DNA of 64,000 bases, taken from contig NZ_LT977071.1 of the NCBI RefSeq assembly GCF_900250075.1, forward strand, positions 620,001 to 684,000, read 5' to 3'. Position numbers and translations under genes: made by a program. Positions 48,189-57,579 of this stretch are shown in pieces. How positions within the stretch are numbered: position 1 is the stretch's first letter; the number at the start of each line of letters is the position of its first letter. The notes beneath the pieces were generated by a model that saw only the letters and a list, made by a program, of their open reading frames with translations, had not been told where the DNA came from and searched no databases. The DNA comes from Cupriavidus taiwanensis (lineage in GTDB: Bacteria > Pseudomonadota > Gammaproteobacteria > Burkholderiales > Burkholderiaceae).

Positions 48189-50366
48189 TTGCAGCCCGCT
48201 TTCCGCCTGACCGGGGGTGCCATCGGCGCCGCCCTGCTGTTCGCCCAGATCGCCGCGATGCCGGCCCACGCCGCCGAACCGGCTTCCGCAACGCCCGCCA
48301 CTGCCACCGCCGCCAATACCGAAGCCACGCTGAACACGGTCACCGTGGTGGGCAACTGGCTGGAAAACGCCAATGAGGCCAAGGTGCTGGAGCATCCGGG
48401 CGCGCGTACCATCGTCGACCGCGAGACCTTCGCCGAAGCCGGCGCCAACAATGTGCGCGAAGTGCTGCGCCGCATTCCCGGCGTGCAGGTGCAGGAGAAC
48501 AACGGCACCGGCGGCAGCGATGTCTCGCTCAACGTGGGCGTGCGCGGGCTGGCCTCGCGGCTGTCGCCGCGCTCGACCATCCTGATGGACGGCGTCCCGC
48601 TGGCGGTGGCGCCCTACGGCCAGCCGCAGCTGTCGATGGCGCCTTTGTCGCTGGGCAACCTCGAGACCATCGACGTGGTGCGCGGCGCGGGCTCGGTGCG
48701 CTACGGCCCGCAGAACGTGGGTGGCATCATCAACTTCGTGACGCGCCCGATCCCCGCGACCTTCGCCGCCGATGCCTCGGTCTCGACCGACATCTACAGC
48801 CACGGCGGCAACGTCAAGACCAACCCGACCGCATTCATCGGCGGCACCAACGAGCAGGGGCTGGGCGGCGCGCTGCTGTACTCGGGCATCCACGGCAACG
48901 GCTACCGCGCCAGCAACGACCACGTCAATATCGACGACCTGCTGCTGAAGGGCGCGTACCGGATCTCGAAGACCGACTCGCTCAGCGCCGCCTTCCACTA
49001 CTACGAAGGCAAGGCCGGCATGCCCGGCGGCCTGACGCCGGCGCAGTACGCGGCCGACCCGTTCCAGTCGGTGCGCCCCTACGACAACTTCAGCGGGCGG
49101 CGCCACGACTTCAGCCTGAAATACAGCCACAACGACGCCGACCGCAAGTTCGAGGTGCTGACCTACTACACCGACAGCTTCCGCGGCAGCAATATCGAGC
49201 AGGAAGGCACCGGCGCGCAGGCCGGCCGGCGCCGCCTGACCGCGGCCCCGCGCAACTACCATACCTTTGCGGTCGAGCCGCGCTACTCGCAGCTGTTCCG
49301 CGGCGACAGCATGAGCCATGAGGTCAGCGTCGGCTACCGCTTCCTGCGCGAAGCCAGCGACGAGCAGGCATCGCGCACCGCGTTCTATGTGCCGGGTTCG
49401 ATCGATGCCACCACGCTGCCCTCGCCGGTCTACCAGTGGCGCACCGGCGGCACCACCGCCAACGCGGTCTATATCGACGACACCATCAACGTCGGCAACT
49501 GGACCATCACCCCCGGGCTGCGCTATGAGTTCATCCGCTCGTACGTGACCGACAACTTCAGCGGTGTGCGCCGCGACGTGTCTTCCAACGAGCCGCTGCC
49601 GTCGCTGGCGGTGATGTACCACGTCAGCGACCAGTGGAAGCTGTTTGCCAACGCCGGCGTGTCGTTCGGCCCGCTGCAGTATTTCCAGATCGCGCAGACC
49701 ACCAACGGGCTGACGCCGGAAAAGGCCAAGACCTACGAGATCGGCACGCATTTCAACGCCAATGGCTGGGGCGGCGAGCTGACGTTGTTCAACATCGACT
49801 TCGACGACGAACTGCAGCTGCGCGGCGGCACCGCCGGCGCACCGGATGCATGGACCAACCTCGGCGCCACCACCCACCGCGGCGTCGAATCGTCGCTGCG
49901 CTATGACTTCGGCGCGCTCGACAAGTCTTTGATGGGCCTGTCGGCCTACGCCACCTACACCTACACCGAAGCCACCTACAACCAGGGCAACTTTGCCGGG
50001 CGCGACCTGCCGTTCTATTCGCGCCACGTGGCCACGGTGGGCATGCGCTACGCGCGCAACCGCTGGTCGTTCAATGTCGACGGCTTTGCGCAGTCCAAGC
50101 AGCATTCGCCGGGCGACCCGAGCAATTCGACCACCTACCAGACCGCGGAAAGCGCCAATGGCGCGCTGGGCGATATCCCGGGCTATGCGCTGATGAACCT
50201 GCGCGTGGGCTATGACTTCGGCAAGGCCGCGCAGAACCTGAAGCTGGCCGTGGGCGTGAAGAACGTGTTCGACAAGCGCTATTTCACCCGCTCGACCGAC
50301 AACAATGCCGGCAAGTATGTGGGCATGCCGCGGACGTTCTATATCCAGGCGTCGCTGGCGTATTGA
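48189..50366 (+). CDS. TonB-dependent outer-membrane receptor (FecA/siderophore type)
   Basis: A 725-residue receptor. A signal peptide covers about 1-28 (ending AHA). The TonB-box-like LNTVTVVGN (about 48-56) precedes the plug domain (about 60-175: VREVLRRIPGVQVQENNGTGGSD, RSTILMDGVPLAVAPYG). The beta-barrel fills the rest, ending in FYIQASLAY with a terminal aromatic. It imports a ferric chelate with energy from TonB-ExbB-ExbD, encoded elsewhere. The plug resembles FecA-like receptors but has no long N-terminal signalling domain. The first codon is TTG at 48189 with AGGAAAC upstream; a Fur-like box precedes it. Confidence 0.93.
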   Translation: MQPAFRLTGGAIGAALLFAQIAAMPAHAAEPASATPATATAANTEATLNTVTVVGNWLENANEAKVLEHPGARTIVDRETFAEAGANNVREVLRRIPGVQVQENNGTGGSDVSLNVGVRGLASRLSPRSTILMDGVPLAVAPYGQPQLSMAPLSLGNLETIDVVRGAGSVRYGPQNVGGIINFVTRPIPATFAADASVSTDIYSHGGNVKTNPTAFIGGTNEQGLGGALLYSGIHGNGYRASNDHVNIDDLLLKGAYRISKTDSLSAAFHYYEGKAGMPGGLTPAQYAADPFQSVRPYDNFSGRRHDFSLKYSHNDADRKFEVLTYYTDSFRGSNIEQEGTGAQAGRRRLTAAPRNYHTFAVEPRYSQLFRGDSMSHEVSVGYRFLREASDEQASRTAFYVPGSIDATTLPSPVYQWRTGGTTANAVYIDDTINVGNWTITPGLRYEFIRSYVTDNFSGVRRDVSSNEPLPSLAVMYHVSDQWKLFANAGVSFGPLQYFQIAQTTNGLTPEKAKTYEIGTHFNANGWGGELTLFNIDFDDELQLRGGTAGAPDAWTNLGATTHRGVESSLRYDFGALDKSLMGLSAYATYTYTEATYNQGNFAGRDLPFYSRHVATVGMRYARNRWSFNVDGFAQSKQHSPGDPSNSTTYQTAESANGALGDIPGYALMNLRVGYDFGKAAQNLKLAVGVKNVFDKRYFTRSTDNNAGKYVGMPRTFYIQASLAY

Positions 50367-50400
50367 TTGGCTGCAAAAGCGCCAGGCAAACCCTCAGAAC

Positions 50401-50434
50401 AGCAAAACGGCTCGCCATGGCGAGCCGTTTTGCT
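50401..50434. terminator. Bidirectional terminator between the receptor gene and prfC
   Basis: A perfect 34-bp palindrome whose left arm begins AGCAAAACGGCTCGCC; the right arm ends GTTTTGCT. It is symmetric, with T-rich flanks for either direction, and lies between the convergent receptor gene and prfC. Confidence 0.85.
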
Positions 50435-50451
50435 TTGCACGAGGACGATGA

Positions 50452-52053
50452 TCAGACGATCTCGCGCGTCTCCAGGAACTGCAGCTCCGGGAACCGTTCC
50501 TGCGTCAGCCGCAGGTTGACCATGCTCGGCGCCAGGTAGACATGGTCGCCGGCACCGTCCAGCGCCACGTTATGCCCGGCCTTGGCGATCAGCTTCTCGA
50601 TCTCGGCCGGCGTGCCCTTGAGCCAGCGCGCGGTGGCGCATTCATGCGATTCGAAGATGGCGTCGACGCCGTACTCATGCTCCAGCCGGTGCGCCACTAC
50701 GTCGAACTGCAGGATACCCACGGCCCCCAGCACCAGGTCGTTGGACGCCAGCGGGCGGAACATCTGCGTGGCGCCCTCTTCCGCCAGTTGCTGCAAGCCC
50801 TTCTGCAGCTGCTTGACCTTGAGCGGGTTGTTCAGGCGCGCGCGACGGAAGAATTCCGGCGCGAACGACGGGATGCCGGTGAACTTGAGCGGCTCGCCTT
50901 CGGTGAAGACATCGCCCAGGCGGATGGTGCCGTGGTTGGGCACGCCGATGATGTCGCCAGCGTAGGCCTCTTCGGTGGTGTTGCGGTCCTGCGCCATGAA
51001 GGTGATGGCGTTGTTGATCGCCACGGTCTTGCCTGCCGAAACGTGCAGCAGCTTCATGCCGCGCTCGAAGCGGCCCGAGCACACCCGCACGAAGGCAATG
51101 CGGTCGCGGTGGCGCGGATCCATGTTGGCCTGGATCTTGAACACGAAGCCGGTGAACTTGGGCTCCTGCGGCTCGACCACGCGCGAATCCGTGTTGCGCG
51201 CCAGCGGCGGCGGCGACAGTTCGCACAGCGCATCCAGCAGCGACTGCACGCCGAAGTTGTTGATGGCCGAACCGAAGTACACCGGCGTCTGCTTGCCGTT
51301 GAGGAAGGCCTCCTTGTCGAAGGTATGCGAGGCCCCGCGCACCAGCTCGATCTCGATGCGCAGCTCTTCGGCCTGGCTGCCGAGGATGCGGTCCAGCTCC
51401 GGATTGTCCAGGCCGTCGAGGATCGCGGAGGTGCCCTTGTCGCCGTGCGGGTCGAACAGCTGCACCTTGTCGTCGATCAGGTGGTACACGCCGCGGAAGG
51501 CCTTGCCCATGCCGATCGGCCACGTCATGGGCGCGCACTGGATCTGCAGCACGTCCTCGATTTCATCGAGCAGTTCGATCGGCGAGCGGCCTTCGCGGTC
51601 GAGCTTGTTGATGAAGGTGAGGATGGGGGTGTCGCGCAGCCGGCAGACGTTCAGCAGCTTGATGGTCTGCGCTTCCACGCCGTTGACCGAGTCGATCACC
51701 ATCACCGCCGAGTCCACCGCCGTCAGCGTGCGGTAGGTGTCTTCGGAGAAGTCCTCGTGGCCGGGGGTGTCGAGCAGGTTGACGATGTTCTCCTGCGCCT
51801 TGCCGTCCGCGCTGTCGCGTCGGTAGGGGAACTGCATCACCGACGACGTCACCGAAATGCCGCGCTGCTTTTCCAGCTCCATCCAGTCCGAGGTGGCATG
51901 GCGGTCCGCCTTGCGCGCCCGCACTTCGCCCGCGACCTGGATCGCGCCGCCGAACCACAGCAGCTTTTCGGTCAGGGTGGTCTTGCCCGCGTCGGGGTGG
52001 GAGATGATGGCGAAGGTGCGACGACGCGCAATTTCAGGAACGAGCGAGCTCAC
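50452..52053 (-). CDS. prfC: Peptide chain release factor 3
   Basis: A 533-residue GTPase that removes RF1 and RF2 from the ribosome after termination. The P-loop is [15 protein letters not shown] (about 18-32); switch II region is [18 protein letters not shown]; the base motif is [10 protein letters not shown]. Length matches E. coli RF3 (529). The protein is complete, with [28 protein letters not shown] in switch I. It stands alone on the minus strand, convergent with the TonB receptor gene, and has no copy in the window. Confidence 0.97.
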   Translation of the reverse strand: MSSLVPEIARRRTFAIISHPDAGKTTLTEKLLWFGGAIQVAGEVRARKADRHATSDWMELEKQRGISVTSSVMQFPYRRDSADGKAQENIVNLLDTPGHEDFSEDTYRTLTAVDSAVMVIDSVNGVEAQTIKLLNVCRLRDTPILTFINKLDREGRSPIELLDEIEDVLQIQCAPMTWPIGMGKAFRGVYHLIDDKVQLFDPHGDKGTSAILDGLDNPELDRILGSQAEELRIEIELVRGASHTFDKEAFLNGKQTPVYFGSAINNFGVQSLLDALCELSPPPLARNTDSRVVEPQEPKFTGFVFKIQANMDPRHRDRIAFVRVCSGRFERGMKLLHVSAGKTVAINNAITFMAQDRNTTEEAYAGDIIGVPNHGTIRLGDVFTEGEPLKFTGIPSFAPEFFRRARLNNPLKVKQLQKGLQQLAEEGATQMFRPLASNDLVLGAVGILQFDVVAHRLEHEYGVDAIFESHECATARWLKGTPAEIEKLIAKAGHNVALDGAGDHVYLAPSMVNLRLTQERFPELQFLETREIV

Positions 52054-52270
52054 GGCAGCGGAATCAGACTGGGAAATATTGGGATGGCCCGGCGGTGGCC
52101 GGAACCAGGACCGGCAGCGCCGCGGGCGGCCGCAGGGCCGGGCCCTGCGGGCACGCGAAGGGATGGGGCGTTATTTTACCGGTTTGGGCGCCGCTACGGG
52201 ATTTGCGTTGTCGCCTGCCGGGTCCACACCCGAGCCATGTCTGCTCCATGCCCGCTCCGGCGTGCTGCCG

Positions 52271-53239
52271 CTACTCGGCCAGCTTGTCCGCCGGCTTGCC
52301 GCGCAGGCTGCCGAACTGCAGCGCGTACTGGCGCGTCAGCTCTGCGCCGAAGAAGAAGATCTGTGCCGAGTAATACACCCACAGCATCAGCGCCACCACG
52401 GAGCCGGCAGCGCCATAGGACGAGGCCACGGCACTGTTGCCCAGGTACAGCCCGATCAGCCGCTTGCCGATCGAGAATAGCAGCGCGGTGATGACCGCGC
52501 CCATGGTGACGTCGCGCCAGGCGATACGCGCATTGGGCAGCATCTTGAAGATCACCGCGAACAGCGCGGTCACCACCGCGAACGAGAACAGCGAAGAGAT
52601 CGCTTCGGCCACCGGAGCGAACCACGACTGCGTCCATAGCTGGCCCCAGATGCGCTCGACCACCGCCAGCGCCGCATTGACGATCAGCGACACCAGCAGC
52701 ATGAAGGCCAGCACCAGCACAAGGCTGAACGACAACAGGCGCGTGCGCAGCAGCTGGCGCCAGCCGGCGGTGTCGGGCACCGGCACGTGCCAGATGTCGT
52801 CCAGGCTGCTTTTGAGTTCGGCAAAGGCGCTGGTGGCGCCGACGAACAGGATGCCGGTCGCGATCAGCGCGGCCATGCCGCTGCCGCCGGCGCGGTGCGT
52901 CGCGGCCAGGATGCCCTCGATGGCGGCGGCGCCCTGGTCGCCGACCAGCCCTTCGAGCTGCGCGAAGATCTCGCCGCGCGCCGCCTCGGCGCCGAAGAAC
53001 AGGCCGGCGATCGAGATTACCAGAACCAGGATCGGCGCCAGCGAGAACAGCATGTAGAAGGACAGCGCCGCGCCCTTGCTGGCGGCGCGGTGCGCGAACC
53101 ACGAGGTGATCGCGGCGGCCACCACGCGCAGCGTGCGCGCGCCGGTGTGGCGGTCGGGCAGCCAGTGGGGGCGGTGCCGGCGGGGCGGCGGCACGCCGTC
53201 GGCGGCAGACGATGAGGAAGGTTCGGTCTTGTCAGTCAC
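52271..53239 (-). CDS. YihY/BrkB family inner-membrane protein
   Basis: A 322-residue membrane protein with about six helices. The opening HRAASKGAALSFYMLFSLAPILVLVISIAGLFFG (about 50-83) is the family signature (conserved in E. coli YihY, once called RNase BN). A hydrophilic, proline-rich N-terminal 35 residues are cytoplasmic. The function is not established; homologues have been linked to envelope and virulence traits. Normal length. Confidence 0.9.
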   Translation of the reverse strand: MTDKTEPSSSSAADGVPPPRRHRPHWLPDRHTGARTLRVVAAAITSWFAHRAASKGAALSFYMLFSLAPILVLVISIAGLFFGAEAARGEIFAQLEGLVGDQGAAAIEGILAATHRAGGSGMAALIATGILFVGATSAFAELKSSLDDIWHVPVPDTAGWRQLLRTRLLSFSLVLVLAFMLLVSLIVNAALAVVERIWGQLWTQSWFAPVAEAISSLFSFAVVTALFAVIFKMLPNARIAWRDVTMGAVITALLFSIGKRLIGLYLGNSAVASSYGAAGSVVALMLWVYYSAQIFFFGAELTRQYALQFGSLRGKPADKLAE

Positions 53240-53443
53240 GGCCTGGTGCTGGCGCGATCCGGCGCGGGGACCGCGGATGGATTGCGCCTGCCCGCGCGGC
53301 CGGCGCTGCGTTCATCATACTGCGCATCGCGCCGCTTGCCCAAGGCGCGCCTGGCGCGGCGCGCCGCAGGCGACCTGCTACAGTAAGACCAGGCATACCT
53401 GCCGGCGCATCCGTTGCCCGCGCGCCGGCGCAAGGAGGCACCC

Positions 53444-53641
53444 GTGACCTGCAACCTCCGCGCACGCCCAGCGGCCGTGCTGGCAATCATCGCCATGCTC
53501 GGCTGCGCCGGCTGCGAGCGCAGCCAGCCCGGACCCAAGCCCATCTCCGGCACCGCGTCGGGCGCCGTGCCCTCGGCAGCTCCTGCCGCGACACCGTCCA
53601 GCCCCGCCAATCCCCCTGGCACCTCGGGCCAGCCGCGCTGA
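53444..53641 (+). CDS. Small putative lipoprotein
   Basis: A 65-residue exported protein. Basic residues (NLRARP) precede a hydrophobic helix, AVLAIIAMLGCAGC, whose cysteine in CAGC or LGC fits a lipobox loosely. The mature part is 40 residues of Pro/Ser/Ala/Gly and so probably unfolded. The GTG at 53444 is chosen because AAGGAGG lies 5-6 nt upstream. Short, with no recognisable family; it may be a genuine lipoprotein or a chance frame. Confidence 0.6.
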   Translation: MTCNLRARPAAVLAIIAMLGCAGCERSQPGPKPISGTASGAVPSAAPAATPSSPANPPGTSGQPR

Positions 53642-53664
53642 CTGCTCGCGGGCCGCGCCACCGC

Positions 53665-53681
53665 GCGTACCCGTTTCTGCG
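53665..53681 (-). repeat. Dispersed origin iteron copy
   Basis: GCGTACCCGTTTCTGCG, a perfect consensus copy in reverse orientation, 24 bp after the small lipoprotein gene. Confidence 0.85.
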
Positions 53682-54341
53682 TCGCCACGCACGGACCCGT
53701 CTCACTGGCGCGATGCACCGCGGTTACTCGCGTGCATGACAGATGTAAGCCCAGTTTCAACCGTGCAACCGGCTGCGAGGCCGTAGCGCCACGCCTCGCG
53801 CCCACGGCAAAGCGCCGGCCAGTGCGCGCCAGCGGACACCAGCGCCATGCCTGCGCCGCCACGGCGCCAGCGCAACGCGTTGCAGTGGCGAAACCGATTG
53901 GTCCAGAGTCGCCGTGCAGTGGCGGCCAGGTACCGCGAAGCGTCTCGCAAAGCCGCGTGGCACAAGCGTTTGCGGCCCTTGGCACACTTGTCGCTCTGGC
54001 TTGGCCAGGGCGCACAGCAGGCTGGCGCCAGTTCCGTCAAACCCGTCGTTTGCGCGCTGGAGATCACCACATGCGTAACCCGCCTTCCCGCATGACGGCG
54101 CGCCGGCGCGCATACCGCCTGGCCGGCCCGCCGCCGTCAGAGACGGACCTGGTGTCGGCGCCGCTGCTGCCCTATCCGCGCGCGCGGGTGCAACTCGCGC
54201 GCAGCGCGCACGGCATCGCATGCATGGCGATCCGCAGACCGGCGCAGGCCAGTCCCTCCTGCCGGCGTCATGCCGGCAAGCGGCGCGCGTGACGGACTAA
54301 TACAACAAGCGGGCACGCGAGCCAGCGTGACCGCGCCGATT
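53682..54341. other. About 660 bp without a convincing gene
   Basis: Open frames on both strands are arginine-rich and lack ribosome-binding sites or known domains. Base composition is slightly less biased than in the neighbouring genes. It may be decayed coding sequence or non-coding. The region ends at a terminator-like hairpin (54342-54372). Confidence 0.5.
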
Positions 54342-54372
54342 AGTGTTCCGTCCCCCGGCGGACACTTTTTTT
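54342..54372 (+). terminator. Terminator-like hairpin just upstream of a small exported-protein gene
   Basis: AGTGT-(T)-CCG pairs with CGGACACT around an 8-nt loop, followed by seven T. It ends 20 bp before the ATG at 54392, in the gene's leader, so it could act as an attenuator, or end an upstream transcript that I cannot identify. Confidence 0.5.
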
Positions 54373-54391
54373 CCACAGGGAGAAGCCGACC

Positions 54392-54802
54392 ATGAAAGCT
54401 GCAATGCTCGCCACGGCGCTGGCGATCGGCTCGGGCAGCGCGGCGGCGGCCAGCTACGCGTGGTTCGATCGCCCCGACGCGGATGACGCGAACAGCCACG
54501 CCGCGGTCAGTCATGACGTCTATGTGCGCGGCTTCGGCTGGGCCTGGGGAGAGCTGCGGCTGGATCCGGACACGACCGGCGGCGAAGCGCTGGCGCCGCC
54601 CGTGCGGCACGCACGCGACGGCCAGCGCCGCCGCGACATGGTGCCATGGCCAGCGCAGGATGCCTGCGAGCCGCCGCGGCGGGCGCGCGGCAAGATCAGC
54701 ATGAACCTCGCCACCGCGCCCGCGCAGGCGTACGGCGGCGGGTTCGCGGACGGGTTCGCGGACGGGAAGTGGGCCGCAAGGCCCCCGCGGGTGGTGCGCT
54801 GA
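54392..54802 (+). CDS. Unknown small exported protein
   Basis: A 136-residue protein of unrecognised family. Residues 1-20 (MKAAMLATALAIGSGSAAAA) form a clear signal peptide. The mature part includes ASYAWFDRPDADDAN and GFGWAWGELRLDPD, and near the C-terminus the internal repeat GGFADGFADGKWA. The ATG follows GGGAGAAGCCGACC. A terminator-like hairpin lies directly upstream in the leader and another hairpin 26 bp downstream. Being near a VpsR-like regulator, convergent to it, says little about its job. Confidence 0.65.
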   Translation: MKAAMLATALAIGSGSAAAASYAWFDRPDADDANSHAAVSHDVYVRGFGWAWGELRLDPDTTGGEALAPPVRHARDGQRRRDMVPWPAQDACEPPRRARGKISMNLATAPAQAYGGGFADGFADGKWAARPPRVVR

Positions 54803-54827
54803 CGTGCCGGCCGGCACGGGGAAAGGC

Positions 54828-54856
54828 GGAACCGGCGAGCGGACGTCGCCGGTTCC
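54828..54856. terminator. Hairpin between convergent genes
   Basis: GGAACCGGCGA pairs perfectly with TCGCCGGTTCC around a 7-nt loop. The flanks are GGGGAAAGGC and CCTTTCCC, so short T-runs exist in both directions. It probably ends transcription of both the 54392 gene and the sigma-54 regulator. Confidence 0.7.
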
Positions 54857-54947
54857 CCTTTCCCGCTGGCGCCTGTGCTGGTCGTGGTAGTGGCCGCGGT
54901 ACCGGCCGTGCCGGCAACCGACACGTGACCGGAGCTGTTGACTGCCG

Positions 54948-56315
54948 CTACTCCCCCGCCGAGGCGTGGCTCTCCACCCGGATGTTGTGCTTGTGCATGA
55001 GCCGGTACAGGGTCACGCGCGACACGTTGAGCTCGCGCGCGGCCGGCACCACGTGAAAGCCGTGGCTGGCCATCACGGTGCGGATCGCTTCGCGCTCGGC
55101 CTCTTCGCGAATCGCATCGAGGGTCTTGCGCGGCAGCTCGGCGCCGTTGTGCAGCTGCAGGTCTTCGGCGGTGATCTTGCGGTTGTCGGTCATCACGATG
55201 GCGCGGCGCACGCGGTTGATCAGTTCGCGCACATTGCCCGGCCAGGCGTACTGCATCATCGCCTGCGTCGCGCACGCGGAGAACCCGCGGATGCGACGGT
55301 GCGCCTCGTGGCCGTGCTCGGCCAGCACTGCATTGGCCAGCAGCAGGATGTCCTCGCCGCGCTCGCGCAGCGCCGGGATCGACAGCGTCAGCACGCACAG
55401 CCGGTGGAACAGGTCCGAACGGAAGCGCCCGTCGCCCTGCGCCGCCACCAGGTCCACGTGCGTGGCCGAGATGATGCGCAGGTTGAGCGGGATCGACTGA
55501 TGGCCGCCCAGCCGCGTGATCGTGCCCTGCTGCAGGAAGCGCAGCAGCGCCACCTGGCTTTCGAGCGGAAGGTCGCCGATTTCGTCGAGAAACAGCGTGC
55601 CGCCCTCGGCCTGTTCGATCCAGCCGATCTTGCGCTGGTTGGCCCCGGTAAACGCGCCCTTTTCATAGCCGAACAGCTCTGACTGCACCAGGTGCGAGGG
55701 AATGGCACCGCAGTTGATGGCGATGAACGGGCCCTTGCGCCGGCTCGAGGCATCGTGGATCGCCTGCGCGGCCAGTTCCTTGCCGGTGCCGGACTCGCCC
55801 GAGATAAACACCGGCGCCTCGTTGTGCGCCACCTTGGCGAGCGAGCGGAACATCGCCCGCATCGCCGCGCATTCGCCGATCATGGTGCCGCGCGACGCGC
55901 TTTCCTGCGGGCGCGTGCCGTGCAGCGACGCCATGCCGCGCGCATGCCGCAGCGTGTACAGCAACTCCGGCATCGAGAACGGCAGGCGCACGTAGTCGAC
56001 GCAATAGTCGCGGATCATCCGCCGTACGCGCTCGTTGGCCAGCATCGCATCGGAGGTGATCGCCACCCACGTGATATGCAGGTACTGCAGCGCCTGTTCC
56101 AGCTGCGTGAACTCGGCCTCGCTGTAGTCGGACTGCAGGTCGATCACGCCGGCCGTGGGCGGGCAGGCGCGCACCGTGCGCTCGGCATCGCGGACCTGCG
56201 CGACACGGCGGATTTCCCATTCCGTGCCGATCACGGACGGGTCGAAACCAAAATCTTCATGACGCGACACGACCACGAGCTGTGCAGTGCGTGGCGCCTT
56301 GCACAGTCGGTCCAT
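54948..56315 (-). CDS. VpsR-like sigma-54-dependent Fis family activator
   Basis: A 455-residue enhancer-binding protein. The N-terminal part (about 10-125) resembles the VpsR/receiver-like domain. The AAA+ domain (about 145-375) has Walker A GESGTGKE, the sigma-54 contact loop GAFTGA in [12 protein letters not shown], and Walker [12 protein letters not shown]. The C-terminal Fis-type helix-turn-helix is [24 protein letters not shown]. With an intact GAFTGA it should drive sigma-54 promoters. VpsR-like proteins in Vibrio and Burkholderia control exopolysaccharide and biofilm genes, often with cyclic-di-GMP. The start at 56315 follows GGGAG. Confidence 0.92.
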   Translation of the reverse strand: MDRLCKAPRTAQLVVVSRHEDFGFDPSVIGTEWEIRRVAQVRDAERTVRACPPTAGVIDLQSDYSEAEFTQLEQALQYLHITWVAITSDAMLANERVRRMIRDYCVDYVRLPFSMPELLYTLRHARGMASLHGTRPQESASRGTMIGECAAMRAMFRSLAKVAHNEAPVFISGESGTGKELAAQAIHDASSRRKGPFIAINCGAIPSHLVQSELFGYEKGAFTGANQRKIGWIEQAEGGTLFLDEIGDLPLESQVALLRFLQQGTITRLGGHQSIPLNLRIISATHVDLVAAQGDGRFRSDLFHRLCVLTLSIPALRERGEDILLLANAVLAEHGHEAHRRIRGFSACATQAMMQYAWPGNVRELINRVRRAIVMTDNRKITAEDLQLHNGAELPRKTLDAIREEAEREAIRTVMASHGFHVVPAARELNVSRVTLYRLMHKHNIRVESHASAGE

Positions 56316-56440
56316 CACGATCTCCCGGACGTTAGGCTTGTTCTTGGTGCCGGCACCCGTGGCCGCCGCAGCGGCGCGCGTCCGTGGCGGACGGTGGGGC
56401 TGAACTGGCTGCGGGCATGCGCCCGCGGTCGACGTCGGTG

Positions 56441-56911
56441 TCACGAGCTGGACAGACTGCGGGTGGATTCATCAGGCGCGGCAAGGTAATCCGCGCCCGG
56501 CTGGAGCTGCTCGCGGATGCGCCGCCGCACAGCCTCCTTCTCGCGCATCAACTCCACGCGAGGCGCCTGCGGCGACTGGCCGGAGTATTGGTAGTAGAGC
56601 GTCTTGTAGGTCAGCTGGCTCAGGATCCATTCCTGCAGCAGCGTGCGCTGGCGCGCCAGTTCCCCCTCGAGCAGCCGATGGCGGCGCAGCAGGTTGGACA
56701 CCGCCGCACGGGCGCTGTCGCTGAGTTCGCTGTCTTCGGCAAGCAGGGCGACAACCTTGGCGATGGCCGCGTCGCTCACGGCCCGTTTGGCGGGCACTTC
56801 ACCTGCGGCTTCCCCCACGGCAGCCCAGGCTGGTTGCATAGATCGGATGGATCGGTTACTGGACTCCCTGACAGGCCCGATGACGGGTCGCCGGATCTCT
56901 CCTGCGGTCAT
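56441..56911 (-). CDS. Unknown protein upstream of the sigma-54 regulator
   Basis: A 156-residue protein with no recognised domain. The first 35 residues are polar; the middle (about 40-110) is helical with likely coiled coil (LLAEDSELSDSARAAVSNLLRRHRLLEGELARQRTLLQEWIL). The C-terminal part contains LTYKTLYYQYSGQSPQAPRVELMREKEAVRRRIREQL. No signal peptide or membrane helix. It precedes the VpsR-like gene by 125 bp on the same strand and may be cotranscribed. The start may be Met25 (56839); the ribosome-binding site at 56911 is weak. Confidence 0.72.
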   Translation of the reverse strand: MTAGEIRRPVIGPVRESSNRSIRSMQPAWAAVGEAAGEVPAKRAVSDAAIAKVVALLAEDSELSDSARAAVSNLLRRHRLLEGELARQRTLLQEWILSQLTYKTLYYQYSGQSPQAPRVELMREKEAVRRRIREQLQPGADYLAAPDESTRSLSSS

Positions 56912-57332
56912 GATTATCCCCGTTGAACAACATCCCCCGGCACTGCACGTCTACGTTTACCACTTTTCAGTCTTGGAATTTTGTTGTCTGCGTGGCGCGC
57001 ATGTTGTCCGCACGCTCCCGGATTGTGGGCGGCGCCGTCATTGATATTGACGGTCTCTGTCCCGAAAGCGCTGCCGCCCTGGCGCATTGCGCCGACGCGC
57101 TTTCGGTCTGGCTCCGGCACCCTGCCGCATACACCGGAGTCAAGAAGGGGCGCTTGCCGCGCCCCTCTTTGCCACGCCTATAGTTCAGTGCATTTGCGGC
57201 GGTTTGTCCAGCCCCGTGTGGGTGACTTACAGCCAATCTCATCCATTGGTATGAGCCCTCGCGCACACACGCGAGAGCGCTGGCAGCGGCACGCCGAAGC
57301 GCGCTTGCGCGTGATGCGACGCGGACATACTA

Positions 57333-57349
57333 CGCAGAAACGGGTACGC
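57333..57349 (+). repeat. Dispersed origin iteron copy
   Basis: CGCAGAAACGGGTACGC, a perfect consensus copy, forward, intergenic. Confidence 0.88.
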
Positions 57350-57414
57350 TCCGACACCCCACCGCGGCAGGGACATGACCATGCCGGAGCCCTGAATCGC
57401 TGTCTCGGCCTGCA

Positions 57415-57431
57415 CGCAGAATCGGGTACGC
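57415..57431 (+). repeat. Dispersed origin iteron copy
   Basis: CGCAGAATCGGGTACGC, forward; the same variant as origin copies at 60359 and 60701. Confidence 0.85.
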
Positions 57432-57459
57432 TGCGCCGGCCTCGCGTGCATCGGCCGCG

Positions 57460-57476
57460 CGCAGAAACGGGTACGC
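57460..57476 (+). repeat. Dispersed origin iteron copy
   Basis: CGCAGAAACGGGTACGC, a perfect consensus copy, forward, 45 bp after the preceding one. Confidence 0.88.
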
Positions 57477-57517
57477 AGCAGCTACGTGCAAACTGCGCTG
57501 CGTGTCATCACGGCGAT

Positions 57518-57541
57518 AAAAAAGGCGGCCCTTAGGCCGCC
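57518..57541 (-). terminator. Intrinsic terminator of the purine permease gene
   Basis: GGCGGCC pairs with GGCCGCC around CTTA, followed on the minus strand by six T (A at 57518-57523). It is about 40 bp past the stop codon. Confidence 0.85.
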
Positions 57542-57579
57542 CTGCTCACGAGACTGGTCGTTGATCCGGCGCGTGCCGG

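Larger units (their letters stand above)
56912..57517. other. Iteron-bearing intergenic region
   Basis: About 600 bp between the 56441 gene and the azgA terminator. It contains three iteron copies (57333, 57415, 57460), an imperfect long inverted repeat CCGAAAGCG (57062-57070) / CGCTTTCGG (57098-57106), and CGTCA-7nt-TGACG at 57036-57052. No gene is supported. Confidence 0.6.

Noticed and set aside
48096..50105. A 669-codon minus-strand frame over the TonB-dependent receptor
   Set aside because: Composition is typical of antisense noise and the plus-strand product is an unmistakable receptor.
53732..54292. Open frames of up to 186 codons in the 660-bp gap before 54.34 kb
   Set aside because: They are arginine-rich, overlap one another on both strands, lack ribosome-binding sites and show no family pattern.
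57036..57106. Inverted repeats CGTCA/TGACG and CCGAAAGCG/CGCTTTCGG as operators of the unknown 56441 gene
   Set aside because: The arms are short or widely separated and no promoter could be aligned with them.
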